The translations under genes and the position numbers were made by a program. Shown here piece after piece: positions 1 through 8,675 of a DNA stretch of 64,000 bases. Position 1 is the first letter of the stretch. Each line of letters starts with the position of its first letter. The notes below the pieces were generated by a model. That model did not search any database. It was not told the origin of the DNA and saw nothing but the letters and a program-made list of their open reading frames with translations. The stretch covers positions 1 through 64,000 of the forward strand of contig NZ_LOCQ01000043.1 of assembly GCF_001677885.1 (NCBI RefSeq). The letters run 5' to 3'. The stretch is from Janthinobacterium psychrotolerans (GTDB lineage Bacteria > Pseudomonadota > Gammaproteobacteria > Burkholderiales > Burkholderiaceae_D).

Positions 1-198
1 GGCACGGTGCATGTGCAGAACGTCAACGCCTATCACAGCCGGCTGCGTGGCTGGCTGCGCGCGTTTCATGGCGTGGCCACGCGCTACCTGCCCAACTACC
101 TGGGCTGGCGCTGGATACTCGACGCCAAAAGAATATTGTCGCCCGAAAGCTTGCTCAGGGCCACTTTGGGGACGTTCCCACATTTGATGGTGACATAG
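1..198 (+). CDS. IS1595-type transposase, C-terminal fragment (cut by window edge)
   Basis: The frame is open from the first base and ends at TAG 196-198, so only the last 65 residues are visible. The stretch [12 protein letters not shown]...[17 protein letters not shown] resembles the end of ISXO2-like (IS1595 family) DDE transposases, where a similar His/Asn/Tyr-rich stretch precedes a YLGWR motif. The N-terminus and catalytic core lie outside the window, so an intact element cannot be told from a remnant. No clear terminal inverted repeat was found between the stop codon and the tRNA promoter at 221. The family call is from memory of the motif. Confidence 0.65.
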   Translation, partial: GTVHVQNVNAYHSRLRGWLRAFHGVATRYLPNYLGWRWILDAKRILSPESLLRATLGTFPHLMVT

Positions 199-220
199 CC
201 AAAAAATTTTGCATTTTTAG

Positions 221-250
221 TTGCACAAGCGGGAAACTGCCCTCTATAAT
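221..250 (+). promoter_or_regulatory. Sigma70-type promoter of the tRNA-Val/tRNA-Asp unit
   Basis: TTGCAC at 221-226 and a perfect TATAAT at 245-250 are separated by 18 bp, which fits a housekeeping sigma promoter. Transcription would start near 257, about 45 bp before tRNA-Val. An A/T-rich tract (200-218) lies just upstream and could act as an UP element. Confidence 0.7.
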
Positions 251-302
251 AGTGCCTCTTCCAGACGTGGTGACAAACGTCGGGATAGTTTTCTGGGTAT
301 GC

Positions 303-378
303 GGGTGCTTAGCTCAGTTGGTAGAGCGGCGCCCTTACAAGGCGTAGGTCGGGAGTTCGAGCCTCTCAGCACCCACCA
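303..378 (+). tRNA. tRNA-Val (anticodon TAC)
   Basis: The acceptor stem GGGTGCT (303-309) pairs with AGCACCC (368-374). The D-loop region reads AGCTCAGTTGGTAGAG. The anticodon stem GCGCC/GGCGT encloses loop CTTACAA with anticodon TAC. The T arm contains GTTCGAG and the 3' CCA (376-378) is encoded. It is the first gene of a two-tRNA unit. Confidence 0.96.
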
Positions 379-432
379 AATCGGAAAACTGTCCAGTGCT
401 TCATGGATCAGCAACACAGATCATACGAGCTT

Positions 433-509
433 GGAGTGGTAGTTCAGTTGGTTAGAATACCGGCCTGTCACGTCGGGGGTCGCGGGTTCGAGTCCCGTCC
501 GCTCCGCCA
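433..509 (+). tRNA. tRNA-Asp (anticodon GTC)
   Basis: The acceptor strands GGAGTGG (433-439) and CCGCTCC (499-505) pair with one G-U. The anticodon loop CTGTCAC gives GTC. The T arm has GGTTCGAGTCC and CCA is encoded at 507-509. It lies 54 bp after tRNA-Val and is followed directly by a terminator, so the two are probably one transcript. Confidence 0.96.
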
Positions 510-516
510 ATAAAAG

Positions 517-551
517 AAAAGCCCTTTGGTTCTCTGAACCGAAGGGCTTTT
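517..551 (+). terminator. Rho-independent terminator of the tRNA unit
   Basis: A long near-perfect hairpin (AAAAGCCCTT...GGTTC / GAACC...AAGGGCTTTT) starts 7 bp after the CCA of tRNA-Asp and ends in TTTT. Confidence 0.85.
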
Positions 552-618
552 CCCATTTCAGATCGGCAAATGCACTGCTCCAGCGCTGGCCCTGATTCCC
601 TCGCCGCGAGCGGACATG

Positions 619-657
619 AAAAAACCGGAACCGCCTGGCGGCGGTTCCGGTTTTTTT
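619..657 (-). terminator. Rho-independent terminator of ahpF
   Basis: A perfect 15-bp stem (621-635 with 640-654, loop TGGC) is bordered by A and T runs on both sides, so it can work in both directions. It lies just after the ahpF stop codon on the minus strand. Confidence 0.85.
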
Positions 658-671
658 GATGCCGCGAACGC

Positions 672-2267
672 TTATGCGGTCATCGCTTCTTTCGAGGCAG
701 ACTCTTCCACCACTTCCTCGTCGCCCGAACGGATCAGGTGGTCAAAGGCGGACAGTGCTGCCTTGGCGCCTTCGCCGGTGGCGATGATGATCTGCTTGTA
801 CGGCACGGTGGTGACGTCGCCGGCTGCGAACACACCCGGAATCGAGGTCTGGCCACGGGCGTCGACTTCGATCTCGCCGTGGCGCGACAAGGCCAGGGTA
901 CCTTTCAGCCATTCGGTGTTCGGCACCAGGCCGATCTGCACGAACACGCCTTCCAGGTCGATTTTTTTCGCTACACCTGACACGCGGTCGTTGTACGACA
1001 GACCGTTGACGATCTGGCCGTCGCCGTGCACTTCGGTGGTTTGGGCCGAGACGATCACCGTCACGTTAGGCAGGCTGTGCAGCTTGCGTTGCAGCACCGC
1101 ATCGGCGCGCAGTTCCGCGCCGAACTCGATCAGGGTCACGTGCTTGACCAGGCCGGCCAGGTCGATCGCCGCCTCCACGCCCGAGTTGCCGCCGCCAATC
1201 ACGGCCACGCGCTTGCCCTTGAACAGCGGGCCATCGCAGTGCGGGCAGTAAGCCACGCCCTTGTTGCGGTATTCCTTCTCGCCCGGCACGTTGATTTCCC
1301 TCCAGCGGGCGCCGGTCGCCAAAATGACGGTCTTGGCTTTCAGCACGGCGCCACCGGCCGTTTCGATCTCGATCAATTTGCCTGGCGTCAGTTTGGCGGC
1401 GCGCTGGGTATTCATGATGTCGACGTCATAGGTCTTGACGTGCTGTTCCAGCGCCGTGGCAAATTTCGGGCCGTCGGTTTCCTTGACCGAGATAAAGTTC
1501 TCGATGGCCATGGTGTCGAGGGTCTGGCCGCCGAAACGCTCGGCCAGCACACCGGTATTGATGCCTTTGCGGGCGGCGTAGATGGCCGCTGCCGCGCCGG
1601 CAGGACCGCCGCCGACGATCAGCACGTCAAACACGTCTTTCTTGCTCAAGGCCGCTGCCTGGCGTACGCCGGCGTTGGTGTCGAGCTTGGCGAGGATTTC
1701 CTCGACATTGGTGCGGCCCTGGCCGAAATGCTGGCCATTGAGGAACATCATCGGCACGGCCATGATCTGGCGCGCTTCGACTTCTTTCGGGAACACGCCG
1801 CCATCGATGGTGGTGACCTTGATGCGCGGGTTGATCACCGACATGGCGTTCAGTGCCTGCACCACTTCCGGGCAGTTATGGCAGGACAGCGAAATAAAGG
1901 TTTCAAATTCGAAATCGCCGTCGAGGTTGCGGATCTGCTCGATCACGGCCTCGTCGAACTTGATGGTGTGGCCGCCCACTTGCAGCAAGGCCAGCACCAG
2001 CGAGGTGAATTCATGGCCCATCGGCACACCGGCGAAACGCACGCCGATATCGGTGCCGGCACGGTTGATGCTGAACGACGGCGCGCGTACGCCAGCGTCA
2101 ATGCGCTCGACCAGCGTGATCTTGTCGCTCAACAGGACTATTTCCTGGAGCAATTCTTTCATCTCGCGGGCCTTGGCGCTGTCATCGAGAGATGCGACCA
2201 GCTCAAGCGGATACACCACTTTTTCCAGGTAGGATTTCAGTTGGGTTTTGAGGGTAGCGTCTAACAT
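672..2267 (-). CDS. ahpF: Alkyl hydroperoxide reductase subunit F (NADH:AhpC disulfide reductase)
   Basis: This flavoprotein passes electrons from NADH to the peroxiredoxin AhpC, keeping it active against H2O2 and organic peroxides in the cytoplasm. The 531 residues match family length. The N-terminal tandem thioredoxin-fold domain carries CHNC at residues 129-132. FAD binding follows ([11 protein letters not shown], about 218-228), then the thioredoxin-reductase-type CPHC at 341-344, the NAD site ([11 protein letters not shown]) and a C-terminal FAD motif FAAGDVTT. The ATG start has AGGAA upstream. It is the second gene after ahpC, across a gap holding a strong hairpin, and ends at its own terminator. 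Confidence 0.97.
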   Translation of the reverse strand: MLDATLKTQLKSYLEKVVYPLELVASLDDSAKAREMKELLQEIVLLSDKITLVERIDAGVRAPSFSINRAGTDIGVRFAGVPMGHEFTSLVLALLQVGGHTIKFDEAVIEQIRNLDGDFEFETFISLSCHNCPEVVQALNAMSVINPRIKVTTIDGGVFPKEVEARQIMAVPMMFLNGQHFGQGRTNVEEILAKLDTNAGVRQAAALSKKDVFDVLIVGGGPAGAAAAIYAARKGINTGVLAERFGGQTLDTMAIENFISVKETDGPKFATALEQHVKTYDVDIMNTQRAAKLTPGKLIEIETAGGAVLKAKTVILATGARWREINVPGEKEYRNKGVAYCPHCDGPLFKGKRVAVIGGGNSGVEAAIDLAGLVKHVTLIEFGAELRADAVLQRKLHSLPNVTVIVSAQTTEVHGDGQIVNGLSYNDRVSGVAKKIDLEGVFVQIGLVPNTEWLKGTLALSRHGEIEVDARGQTSIPGVFAAGDVTTVPYKQIIIATGEGAKAALSAFDHLIRSGDEEVVEESASKEAMTA

Positions 2268-2299
2268 GATTCTTTTTCCTTTTACAAATATTTAGGCGT

Positions 2300-2327
2300 A
2301 TGCCGGGCCGGACGCCCGGTCCGGCAT
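2300..2327 (-). other. Intercistronic hairpin between ahpC and ahpF
   Basis: A 12-bp stem with one G-T pair and a 4-nt loop (ATGCCGG...CCGGCAT) sits between the ahpC stop and the ahpF start. No T-run follows, so it is unlikely to be a simple terminator. An inferred role is to protect the 3' end of ahpC mRNA or lower ahpF read-through, since AhpC is needed in excess over AhpF. Confidence 0.6.
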
Positions 2328-2365
2328 CGCGGTAACTACTTGTTTGCTGCGTCGTGCATTGAAGC

Positions 2366-2929
2366 TTAGATCTTGCCGACCAGGTCCAGCGACGGGGTCA
2401 GCGTCGATGCGCCTTCGGTCCATTTGGCTGGGCACACTTCGCCTGGGTGAGCGGCGACGTATTGTGCAGCCTTCACTTTGCGCAGCAGTTCCGATGCGTC
2501 ACGGCCGATGCCGTTGTCATGCACTTCCAGCACTTTGATGAAGCCGTCAGGATTGATGACGAAAGTACCGCGCAGTGCCATGCCTTCTTCTTCGATCATG
2601 ACTTCGAAATTGCGCGACAGGGTGCCGGTCGGGTCGCCGATCAGTGCGTATTGCACTTTCTTGATCGCGTCCGAGGTGTCGTGCCATGCCTTGTGCGCAA
2701 AGTGCGAATCGGTCGAAACGCCATACACTTCGACGCCCATTTGCTGGAACGTGGCGTGGTGATCGGCCAGGTCTTCCAGTTCGGTTGGGCAAACAAAGGT
2801 GAAATCGGCCGGGTAGAACATGAAGATCGACCACTTGCCTTTCAGGGACTCTTCCGTCAGGTCGACGAATTTGCCGTTGTGGTATGCGGTTGCCTTGAAT
2901 GGTTTAACTTGGGTATTGATGAGCGACAT
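2366..2929 (-). CDS. ahpC: Alkyl hydroperoxide reductase subunit C (2-Cys peroxiredoxin)
   Basis: AhpC reduces H2O2, organic peroxides and peroxynitrite; its disulfide is then reduced by AhpF, encoded next. The peroxidatic Cys47 lies in FVCPTE, and the resolving Cys lies in EVCPAKW near residue 166. I chose the internal ATG at 2929 (MSLINTQ, 187 aa). It gives the same N-terminus and length as E. coli AhpC and puts the GAGAGG ribosome site about 8 nt upstream. The ATG two codons earlier (2935) is only about 2 nt from that site. The long 5' region likely holds the peroxide-regulated promoter. Confidence 0.97.
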   Translation of the reverse strand: MSLINTQVKPFKATAYHNGKFVDLTEESLKGKWSIFMFYPADFTFVCPTELEDLADHHATFQQMGVEVYGVSTDSHFAHKAWHDTSDAIKKVQYALIGDPTGTLSRNFEVMIEEEGMALRGTFVINPDGFIKVLEVHDNGIGRDASELLRKVKAAQYVAAHPGEVCPAKWTEGASTLTPSLDLVGKI

Positions 2930-2935
2930 GGTCAT

Positions 2936-3043
2936 TTCCTCTCGTGTGGTGAATCAGTAAGACCCTAGTGTAAAGGGTTTTGTCTCATACTCAAAATTGA
3001 TTGTCACAATATATTCAATTAGTTTTGACTATCGTGACGTGAT
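2936..3043 (-). promoter_or_regulatory. ahpC upstream region with inverted repeat ATTGTCACAAT
   Basis: This AT-rich stretch upstream of ahpC holds a perfect 11-bp inverted repeat at 3000-3010. About 20 bp further upstream, GATAG-type half sites resemble parts of the OxyR pattern (ATAG-N7-CTAT), but spacing and matches are imperfect. OxyR control of ahpC is common in proteobacteria; here it is only suggested. I could not fix unambiguous -35/-10 boxes. Confidence 0.35.
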
Positions 3044-3067
3044 GCAAGCCCCATCATGGGGGCTTGC
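3044..3067 (-). terminator. Hairpin after the DUF3597 gene, possible terminator
   Basis: A perfect 9-bp stem GCAAGCCCC/GGGGCTTGC with a 6-nt loop lies 19 bp beyond the DUF3597 stop codon and upstream of ahpC. It has no T-run, so terminator function is uncertain. Confidence 0.45.
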
Positions 3068-3085
3068 AGGTAGATTGAACAGCGA

Positions 3086-3493
3086 TCAGTTCTTCAGCGC
3101 GTCCGGCACTTTGCCGCCGTTTTCGGCCAGTTTGACCATCACCTGGCGGTGCAGCCAGATGTTCATGCTGGCCGAATCATTGGTGTCGCCCGTGAAATGC
3201 AGTTCCTGCGCCAGTTCCTTGCGCGAAGCCAGGCTGCTGTCGAGTTGCAACAGTTTCAGCAGGTCGACGATGGAGGTGCGCCAGTTGAGTTTTTCCGGAT
3301 TTTTTTCAGCCAGGCTGGTCAGCACGGCTTCGACGTCGACGGCTGGTGCCGGGGCTGCCGGCGCGGCCGCGGGAGCAGGCGCTGCCGCAGATGGCGCCGG
3401 TGCGGCCGGAGCCGCCGGGGCTGCAGGCGCAGCCGCTTTGGCGTCCTCGCCATGATGAAAAATCTTGTTGTAGATGTTGGTAAAAATGCCCAT
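3086..3493 (-). CDS. DUF3597 family protein with Ala/Pro-rich linker
   Basis: The 135-residue protein starts MGIFTNIYNKIFHHG, typical of DUF3597. An almost pure Ala/Pro stretch follows (about residues 20-52), then a folded domain with a WRTSIVDLLKLLQLDSSLASR segment. The function of this family is unknown. There is no signal peptide or membrane segment. An AGAGGT ribosome site precedes ATG 3493. The Ala/Pro stretch is encoded by a low-complexity GC-rich tract and probably acts as a flexible spacer. It is probably a single-gene unit ending at the hairpin 3044-3067. Confidence 0.8.
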   Translation of the reverse strand: MGIFTNIYNKIFHHGEDAKAAAPAAPAAPAAPAPSAAAPAPAAAPAAPAPAVDVEAVLTSLAEKNPEKLNWRTSIVDLLKLLQLDSSLASRKELAQELHFTGDTNDSASMNIWLHRQVMVKLAENGGKVPDALKN

Positions 3494-3686
3494 GTATGCA
3501 CCTCTTTAGGTCAGTGGATGGAAGTATCGATGGAGATCGTGCCAGACGAGTATAAGCCGGGAACGGCAACGCACGGCGTCCCGCTGGCCAGGCATCAGCT
3601 GGCGGCGGGAGGCGCGTGTTTCAAGGGGAGCGGCGCCGCCAGGAGCTGGCGGCGGGCACTTCAGGAAGGCAGGACGGTGATGATGG

Positions 3687-4079
3687 TCAGAACACCACGC
3701 CGGCGACCAGGATCACATTGGCGTAGGGGCTGCATTCGCCGGTGCGCACGATGGCGCGCGCGCGCTTGCTCAGCTGCTTGAACTCTTCATGCGACAGCCG
3801 GCGCGCGTCCGGCAGGCCCAGCGCCGCCACTTGCGCGGCGATCGCCGGGTTGTGATGCGGCAGTTCGGTGGCCAGGAAATGGTGCTCGACCTGCATTTCG
3901 CTCAGCACCGTGGTGACGGTGTCGATAAAGCCGGGGATGCCATGCGTGAGCGCCAGGTCGATCAGCGGCACGCCGGGCTGCGACGGCAGGCCGGCGTCGC
4001 CGATGACGACCATGTCGCCATGGCCCAGCGAGGCGACCAGTTGCGACAGGGCGATATTGAGCAGCGGTGATTTTTTCAT
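3687..4079 (-). CDS. rbsD: D-ribose pyranase
   Basis: RbsD speeds interconversion of beta-pyranose and beta-furanose ribose, giving the form used by ribokinase. The 130 residues match the family; GHGDMVVIGDAGLP near residue 20 and the C-terminal GECSPYANVILVAGV are typical. It is the last gene of the rbs run, 8 bp after rbsK. The 193 bp between it and the DUF3597 gene hold no gene; I saw only a 13-bp direct repeat AGCTGGCGGCGGG at 3597 and 3644. Confidence 0.95.
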   Translation of the reverse strand: MKKSPLLNIALSQLVASLGHGDMVVIGDAGLPSQPGVPLIDLALTHGIPGFIDTVTTVLSEMQVEHHFLATELPHHNPAIAAQVAALGLPDARRLSHEEFKQLSKRARAIVRTGECSPYANVILVAGVVF

Positions 4080-4087
4080 GGGGTCAA

Positions 4088-4999
4088 TTAATACAGTTCG
4101 TGCAGATGGGGAATCGAGGTTTGCGCACCGGGCTTGGTGACGCTCCAGGCGGCCGCGCGCTGGCCTTGCGCGATCGCTTCGGCTTCGTCCAGGCCCGACG
4201 CCAGGCCGGCCACGAAACCGCCGATAAAGGTGTCGCCGGCGGCCGTGGTGTCGACCGCCTGCACAGCCTGCGCCGGGAAGTCGTGATCACCGCCGTACAG
4301 GGCCGCATGCACGCCCTTGGCACCGAGCGTGATGATGATGTTGTCGCTGCCCTGCGCCCGCAGCGCGCTGGCCAGCGCTTTCACATCGTTCGCGTCGACC
4401 TCGGCGCCGGCCAGCATGGCCGCCTCGATTTCGTTCGGGATCAGATAGTCGACCAGCGCCAGCACGTCGGCCGGCACACGGGCGGCCGGGGCCGGGTTCA
4501 GCACCACGGTCTTGCCCAGCGAGCGCGCCAGCCTGATGGCGTGCACCACAGTGTCCATCGGCACTTCCAGCTGCAGCACGACGATGTCGGACTGTTCAAT
4601 GAGTTCTTTGGCGGCATCGATATGCGCCGGGCTCAGGCAGTCGTTGGCGCCGCCGGCCAGCACGATGCTATTCTGGCCCTTGTCGTCGACCAGGATCGAG
4701 GCGATGCCCGAGGCCACGCCCGGCACGGTGGTCAGATGGCTGTCGATGATGCCGTCGGCCACCAGCGCGGCGCGCAAGGTGGCGCCGAACTCGTCGTCAC
4801 CGACGCAGCCCAGCATGGCCACCTGCTGGCCACCGGCGGCGACCTTGCCGCTCATGCGCGCGCAGGCGACGGCCTGGTTGGCGCCCTTGCCGCCAGGAAT
4901 GGTACGGAAGGCGCCGCCCGTCAGGGTTTCGCCGGGAAGCGGCATGCGCGGCACGCGCAAGACCAGGTCCATATTAATGCTGCCGATAACCACGATCAT
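4088..4999 (-). CDS. rbsK: Ribokinase
   Basis: A PfkB-family sugar kinase that phosphorylates ribose at C5 so it can enter the pentose phosphate pathway. The 303 residues carry the N-terminal GSINMDLVLRVPRMPLPGET motif, GGKGANQAVACARM, and the C-terminal VDTTAAGDTFIGGFVAGLA motif with the catalytic Asp. Its ATG overlaps the end of rbsR by 4 bp (ATGA at 4996-4999), which suggests translational coupling. Confidence 0.96.
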   Translation of the reverse strand: MIVVIGSINMDLVLRVPRMPLPGETLTGGAFRTIPGGKGANQAVACARMSGKVAAGGQQVAMLGCVGDDEFGATLRAALVADGIIDSHLTTVPGVASGIASILVDDKGQNSIVLAGGANDCLSPAHIDAAKELIEQSDIVVLQLEVPMDTVVHAIRLARSLGKTVVLNPAPAARVPADVLALVDYLIPNEIEAAMLAGAEVDANDVKALASALRAQGSDNIIITLGAKGVHAALYGGDHDFPAQAVQAVDTTAAGDTFIGGFVAGLASGLDEAEAIAQGQRAAAWSVTKPGAQTSIPHLHELY

Positions 5000-6033
5000 G
5001 GTGTCATTCCCATCAGTTCAGTAAAAGGTGAAGTCAAAGTATGGCCGGACGAGCCGCGCACATGCAGCACCGGCGCCACGCTGCGCTGCTGGCGCGGCAA
5101 GGCGGGGTCGGCGATGCGCGCCAGCAGGCAGGCGGCCGTGATATGGCCCAGTTCGCGCGTATTTTGCGCCACGCTGGTGAGCGGCGGGTGGACGAAGCTG
5201 GCCAGGTCGATATCGTCAAAGCCGACCACGGCCAGCTGCTCCGGCACGGCAATGCTCAGCTCGGCGGCGGCGCGCAGGGCGCCAAAGGCCATCAAATCAT
5301 TGCAGCAAAACAGGGCGTCGGGGCGTAGCTCGGCGGGCAAGCCCAGCAGGGCCAAGGCGGCCGCATAGCCGCCGGCGCTGGAAAAATCGCTGTGGCGGCA
5401 CAGATCGGCGTCGAAGGCCACGCCGGCCTCGTGCAGGGCGCCGCGCACGCCGTCGATGCGTTCGTTGGAAATGCCGACTTCCTGCGGCCCGGCGATGCAG
5501 GCGATGCGGCGGCGGCCCAGTCCCAGCAGGTGCCGGGCCGCCAACAGGCCGCCGGCGCGGTTGTCGACCGCCACCGCATCGAGCGACAGGTCGCACGGCG
5601 CGCGGTCGAGCAGCACGGCCGGCACCTTCATTTTATGCAGCAGTTCGCCGTCGCGGTCGGCCAGCGCGGACAGAATCAGCCCGTCGCAGCGCTTGGTCAG
5701 CAGCACGTTCAGGTACTCGCGCTGCTTGACCGGATCGTCGTCGGAATTACACAGGATCACGCTGTAGCCGGCCGCATAGCAGCTGTCTTCGATGCCGCGC
5801 GCCACTTCCGAAAAATACGGGTTGGTATTGTTGGGGATGATCAGACCGATGGTGCCGGTGCTGCGGCACTTGAGCGCGCGCGCCAGCGCGCTGGGCACGT
5901 AGTGCAGCTGCTCGACCGCCGCCAGCACGGCCGCGCGCGCCTCGTCGCTGACGGGGCGCGTGTTGTTGAGCACATGGGAGACGGTGGTAAACGACACCCC
6001 CGCCACCTGTGCCACCTGTTTGATGGTCGCCAT
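4996..6033 (-). CDS. rbsR: LacI-family ribose repressor
   Basis: The 345-residue regulator has an N-terminal helix-turn-helix and hinge (ATIKQVAQVAGVSFTTVSHVLNNTRPVSDEAR), followed by a periplasmic-binding-protein-like sensor domain. Its place between rbsC and rbsK makes ribose the likely inducer. The perfect palindrome upstream of rbsB (9697-9714) is its likely operator. Because it lies inside the operon it would also control its own synthesis. The rbsR assignment rests on context, as paralogues are similar. Confidence 0.9.
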   Translation of the reverse strand: MATIKQVAQVAGVSFTTVSHVLNNTRPVSDEARAAVLAAVEQLHYVPSALARALKCRSTGTIGLIIPNNTNPYFSEVARGIEDSCYAAGYSVILCNSDDDPVKQREYLNVLLTKRCDGLILSALADRDGELLHKMKVPAVLLDRAPCDLSLDAVAVDNRAGGLLAARHLLGLGRRRIACIAGPQEVGISNERIDGVRGALHEAGVAFDADLCRHSDFSSAGGYAAALALLGLPAELRPDALFCCNDLMAFGALRAAAELSIAVPEQLAVVGFDDIDLASFVHPPLTSVAQNTRELGHITAACLLARIADPALPRQQRSVAPVLHVRGSSGHTLTSPFTELMGMTP

Positions 6034-6053
6034 GAAAGGCCCGGTGCCGGCGC

Positions 6054-7025
6054 TTAGGCGCGTTCGCCGCGGCGGCGATAGGTGTCGAGCACCACGGCGG
6101 CGACGATCACCAGGCCGGTGACGATGCGTTTCACGGGTTCGGACACGCCAACCTGCGCCAGGCCCGCTTCCAGCACGGAAATGATCAACACGCCGATAAA
6201 GGTGCTGATGACGGAACCACGGCCACCCATCAGGCTGGTGCCGCCAATCACCACGGCGGCGATCACCTGCAGTTCCATGCCGACGCCGCCGTTCGGGTCG
6301 GCCGCTTCCAGGCGCGAGACCTGGAACAGCGCACCCACGCCGGCCAGCAGGCCCATCAGCGCGAAGACCAGCACTTTCGACGGCTTCGGATTGATGCCGG
6401 ACAGCCGCACCGCTTCTTCATTGGTGCCGATGCCGATCCAGTGACGGCCCAGCACGGTGCGCGTGAGCACCAGGTGGCCGATAACGACGATGGCGATCGA
6501 GGCGATAAAGGCGGGCGACAGGCCGAACACGATCGGCGAGCTGATGCCTTCAACGGCGCTGCCGATATATTCGGTGCGCGAATTGGTCACCTGGTAGGCC
6601 AGGCCGCGCGCCATTTCCAGCACGCCCAGGGAAACGATGAACGACGGGATGCGCCAGCCGACGGAAATCAGGCCGGTGATCGCGCCGCAGGCGCCGGCCA
6701 CCAGCATGCCCAGCATGGCCGCGCTCCAGACCGGCCAGCCCCAGTGCACCACCGCCAGCGACAGCACCGAGGCGGCCAGCGCCATCACCGAGCCGACCGA
6801 CAGGTCGATGCCGCCGATAATCAGGATAAACGTCATGCCGACCGCCATCACCACCAGGGTCGGGATATTGTTCGACAGGGTGCTGAGCGTGGCCAGGGTA
6901 AAGAAGTTTTCGCTGGCAAACGAAAACAGCACGCACATGGCCACCAGCGCGCCGATCAGGCCCGCATAGTTTTTCAGGTCGGCCAGGCTGCGCTGCAGGT
7001 AGGAAGGGGAAGAAGGTGTGGTCAT
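6054..7025 (-). CDS. rbsC: Ribose ABC transporter permease
   Basis: An inner-membrane permease of the sugar ABC family (BPD_transp_2) with roughly 8-10 hydrophobic segments over 323 residues. The signature GGIDLSVGSVMALAASV lies near residues 68-84, and GVGMELQVIAAVVIGGTSLMGGRG near 240-265 is the EAA-like loop that contacts RbsA. It forms the importer with RbsA and RbsB and starts 19 bp after rbsA. Confidence 0.95.
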   Translation of the reverse strand: MTTPSSPSYLQRSLADLKNYAGLIGALVAMCVLFSFASENFFTLATLSTLSNNIPTLVVMAVGMTFILIIGGIDLSVGSVMALAASVLSLAVVHWGWPVWSAAMLGMLVAGACGAITGLISVGWRIPSFIVSLGVLEMARGLAYQVTNSRTEYIGSAVEGISSPIVFGLSPAFIASIAIVVIGHLVLTRTVLGRHWIGIGTNEEAVRLSGINPKPSKVLVFALMGLLAGVGALFQVSRLEAADPNGGVGMELQVIAAVVIGGTSLMGGRGSVISTFIGVLIISVLEAGLAQVGVSEPVKRIVTGLVIVAAVVLDTYRRRGERA

Positions 7026-7044
7026 GGATAGCTTTCCGGCGGCA

Positions 7045-8598
7045 TCAAGCCGCGGCGGGGGTGGAAGGAGTGTTCATGTAGCCGGAGAAGGCGGCCGACA
7101 GCAGCGCGTCCTGGCTCCAGGCGCCGCGCGCGAAGGTGTCGACGATCTTGCCGGCGCTCATCACGGCGATGCGGTCGCAGATCAGCATCAGTTCGCGCAG
7201 GTCGCTCGACACGATGACCAGGCCCTTGCCCTGGCGCGCCTGTTCGGCCAGCACCTGGTAGATGTCGAATTTGGCGCCGATATCGATGCCGCGCGTCGGC
7301 TCGTCGAACAGCATCACGGGGCAGTCGCGGTACAGCCAGCGCGCGATCACCACCTTTTGCTGGTTGCCGCCCGACAGTTCGCCGACGGCCTGCTCGCAGT
7401 TGCGCGAACGCACGCCGAGCTGGCCGATATAGTCGTTGGCGACCGTGGCTTCGGCCGCATGGTCCATCCAGCCGCCACGGTTGACGGTGTCTAACGAGGC
7501 CAGCGTGGTATTGATGGCGATCGACTGGCGCAGCAGCAGGCCCTGGCCCTTGCGGTCTTCGGTGATCATGGCGATGCCGGCTTTCACGGCGGCCTGGGGC
7601 GAACCGAGCACGGCCGGCGTTTCGCTGTCGCCGAGGAACACCTGGCCCGTATCGGCGCGGTCGGCGCCAAAGATCAGGCGCAGCAATTCCGTGCGGCCCG
7701 AGCCGATCAGGCCGGCGATGCCGAGGATTTCGCCGGCGCGCAGGTCGAACGAGGTAGGGTGCACGACGTCGCCGCGCGCCAGGCCGCGTACGCGCAGCAG
7801 CGGCGCGCCGATGGTGCGCCCGCTCAGGTCGATCTCGTCGTCGGCCGACCGGCCCACCATCAGGCTGACCAGGTCGGCCGCCGTATGGCCGGCGATATCG
7901 TCGTCGCACACCAGCTGGCCGTCGCGCAGCACGGCGATGCGGTCGGCCACGCGCTTGAGTTCTTCCAGGCGGTGCGAAATATAGATGATGGCCACGCCTT
8001 CGGCCTTCAGGCGTTCAATCTGCAGGAACAGCAGCTCGACTTCGCGGTGCGTCAGCATGGCGGTCGGCTCATCGAGCACCAGCAAGCGGCAGGTGCCGAT
8101 CAGGTTGCGCGCGATTTCAATCATCTGCTGGTGGCCGATGCCCAGTTCGCCCACCAGGGTCCACGGATCGAGCGCGCCCAGGCCGACTTTTTCCATCTGT
8201 TCACGCGCGTCGCGTTCGAGGCGGGCGCGGTCGATCCAGCCGAAACGTTGCGGCAAATTCTTCAGGTACAGGTTTTCGGCGATCGACAGGGTCGGAATCA
8301 GGTTCAGTTCCTGCATCACCATGCGGATGCCGAGCGCCTCGGCGGCGCCGCGCGAGGCCGGCTGATACGGTTTGCCATCGAGCAGCATGGTGCCCGTGGT
8401 GGCTTGCTCCAGGCCGCAGACGATCTTCGACAGGGTGCTCTTGCCTGCGCCGTTTTCGCCCGTCAGCGCCAGCACCTGGCCGGGAATGAAACGCAGGGCC
8501 ACGCCACCGAGCACGGGGCCCACATAGGACTTGCCGATATTATCGAGCGTGAGCAAAGGGGTGGCGGCAGAGGACGCCGCAGGGATGTCGGTAGGCAT
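7045..8598 (-). CDS. rbsA: Ribose ABC transporter ATP-binding protein (two ATPase domains)
   Basis: This duplicated ATPase powers ribose import. The first domain has Walker A GENGAGKST and signature LGIGHQQMIEIARNL. The second has the degenerate loop GLIGSGRTELLRL and signature LSGGNQQKVVIARWL with DEPTRGIDIGAK. I start at ATG 8598 (MPTDIP, 517 aa) because GGAG lies just upstream; an upstream in-frame start adds 17 unlikely residues. The short extension before TPLLTLDNIGKSY is Ala-rich. Confidence 0.95.
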   Translation of the reverse strand: MPTDIPAASSAATPLLTLDNIGKSYVGPVLGGVALRFIPGQVLALTGENGAGKSTLSKIVCGLEQATTGTMLLDGKPYQPASRGAAEALGIRMVMQELNLIPTLSIAENLYLKNLPQRFGWIDRARLERDAREQMEKVGLGALDPWTLVGELGIGHQQMIEIARNLIGTCRLLVLDEPTAMLTHREVELLFLQIERLKAEGVAIIYISHRLEELKRVADRIAVLRDGQLVCDDDIAGHTAADLVSLMVGRSADDEIDLSGRTIGAPLLRVRGLARGDVVHPTSFDLRAGEILGIAGLIGSGRTELLRLIFGADRADTGQVFLGDSETPAVLGSPQAAVKAGIAMITEDRKGQGLLLRQSIAINTTLASLDTVNRGGWMDHAAEATVANDYIGQLGVRSRNCEQAVGELSGGNQQKVVIARWLYRDCPVMLFDEPTRGIDIGAKFDIYQVLAEQARQGKGLVIVSSDLRELMLICDRIAVMSAGKIVDTFARGAWSQDALLSAAFSGYMNTPSTPAAA

Positions 8599-8675
8599 GA
8601 AAGCTCCGCGTAAAAGGACAAACGGGGCTGGCGCCTGCCATTGCGGCACACGCCAGCCCCGGCGGGATCAGACGA

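Noticed and set aside
2990..3040. Definite OxyR site before ahpC
   Set aside because: Half sites have wrong spacing (6 instead of 7 between ATAG and CTAA), so it is only mentioned as possible.
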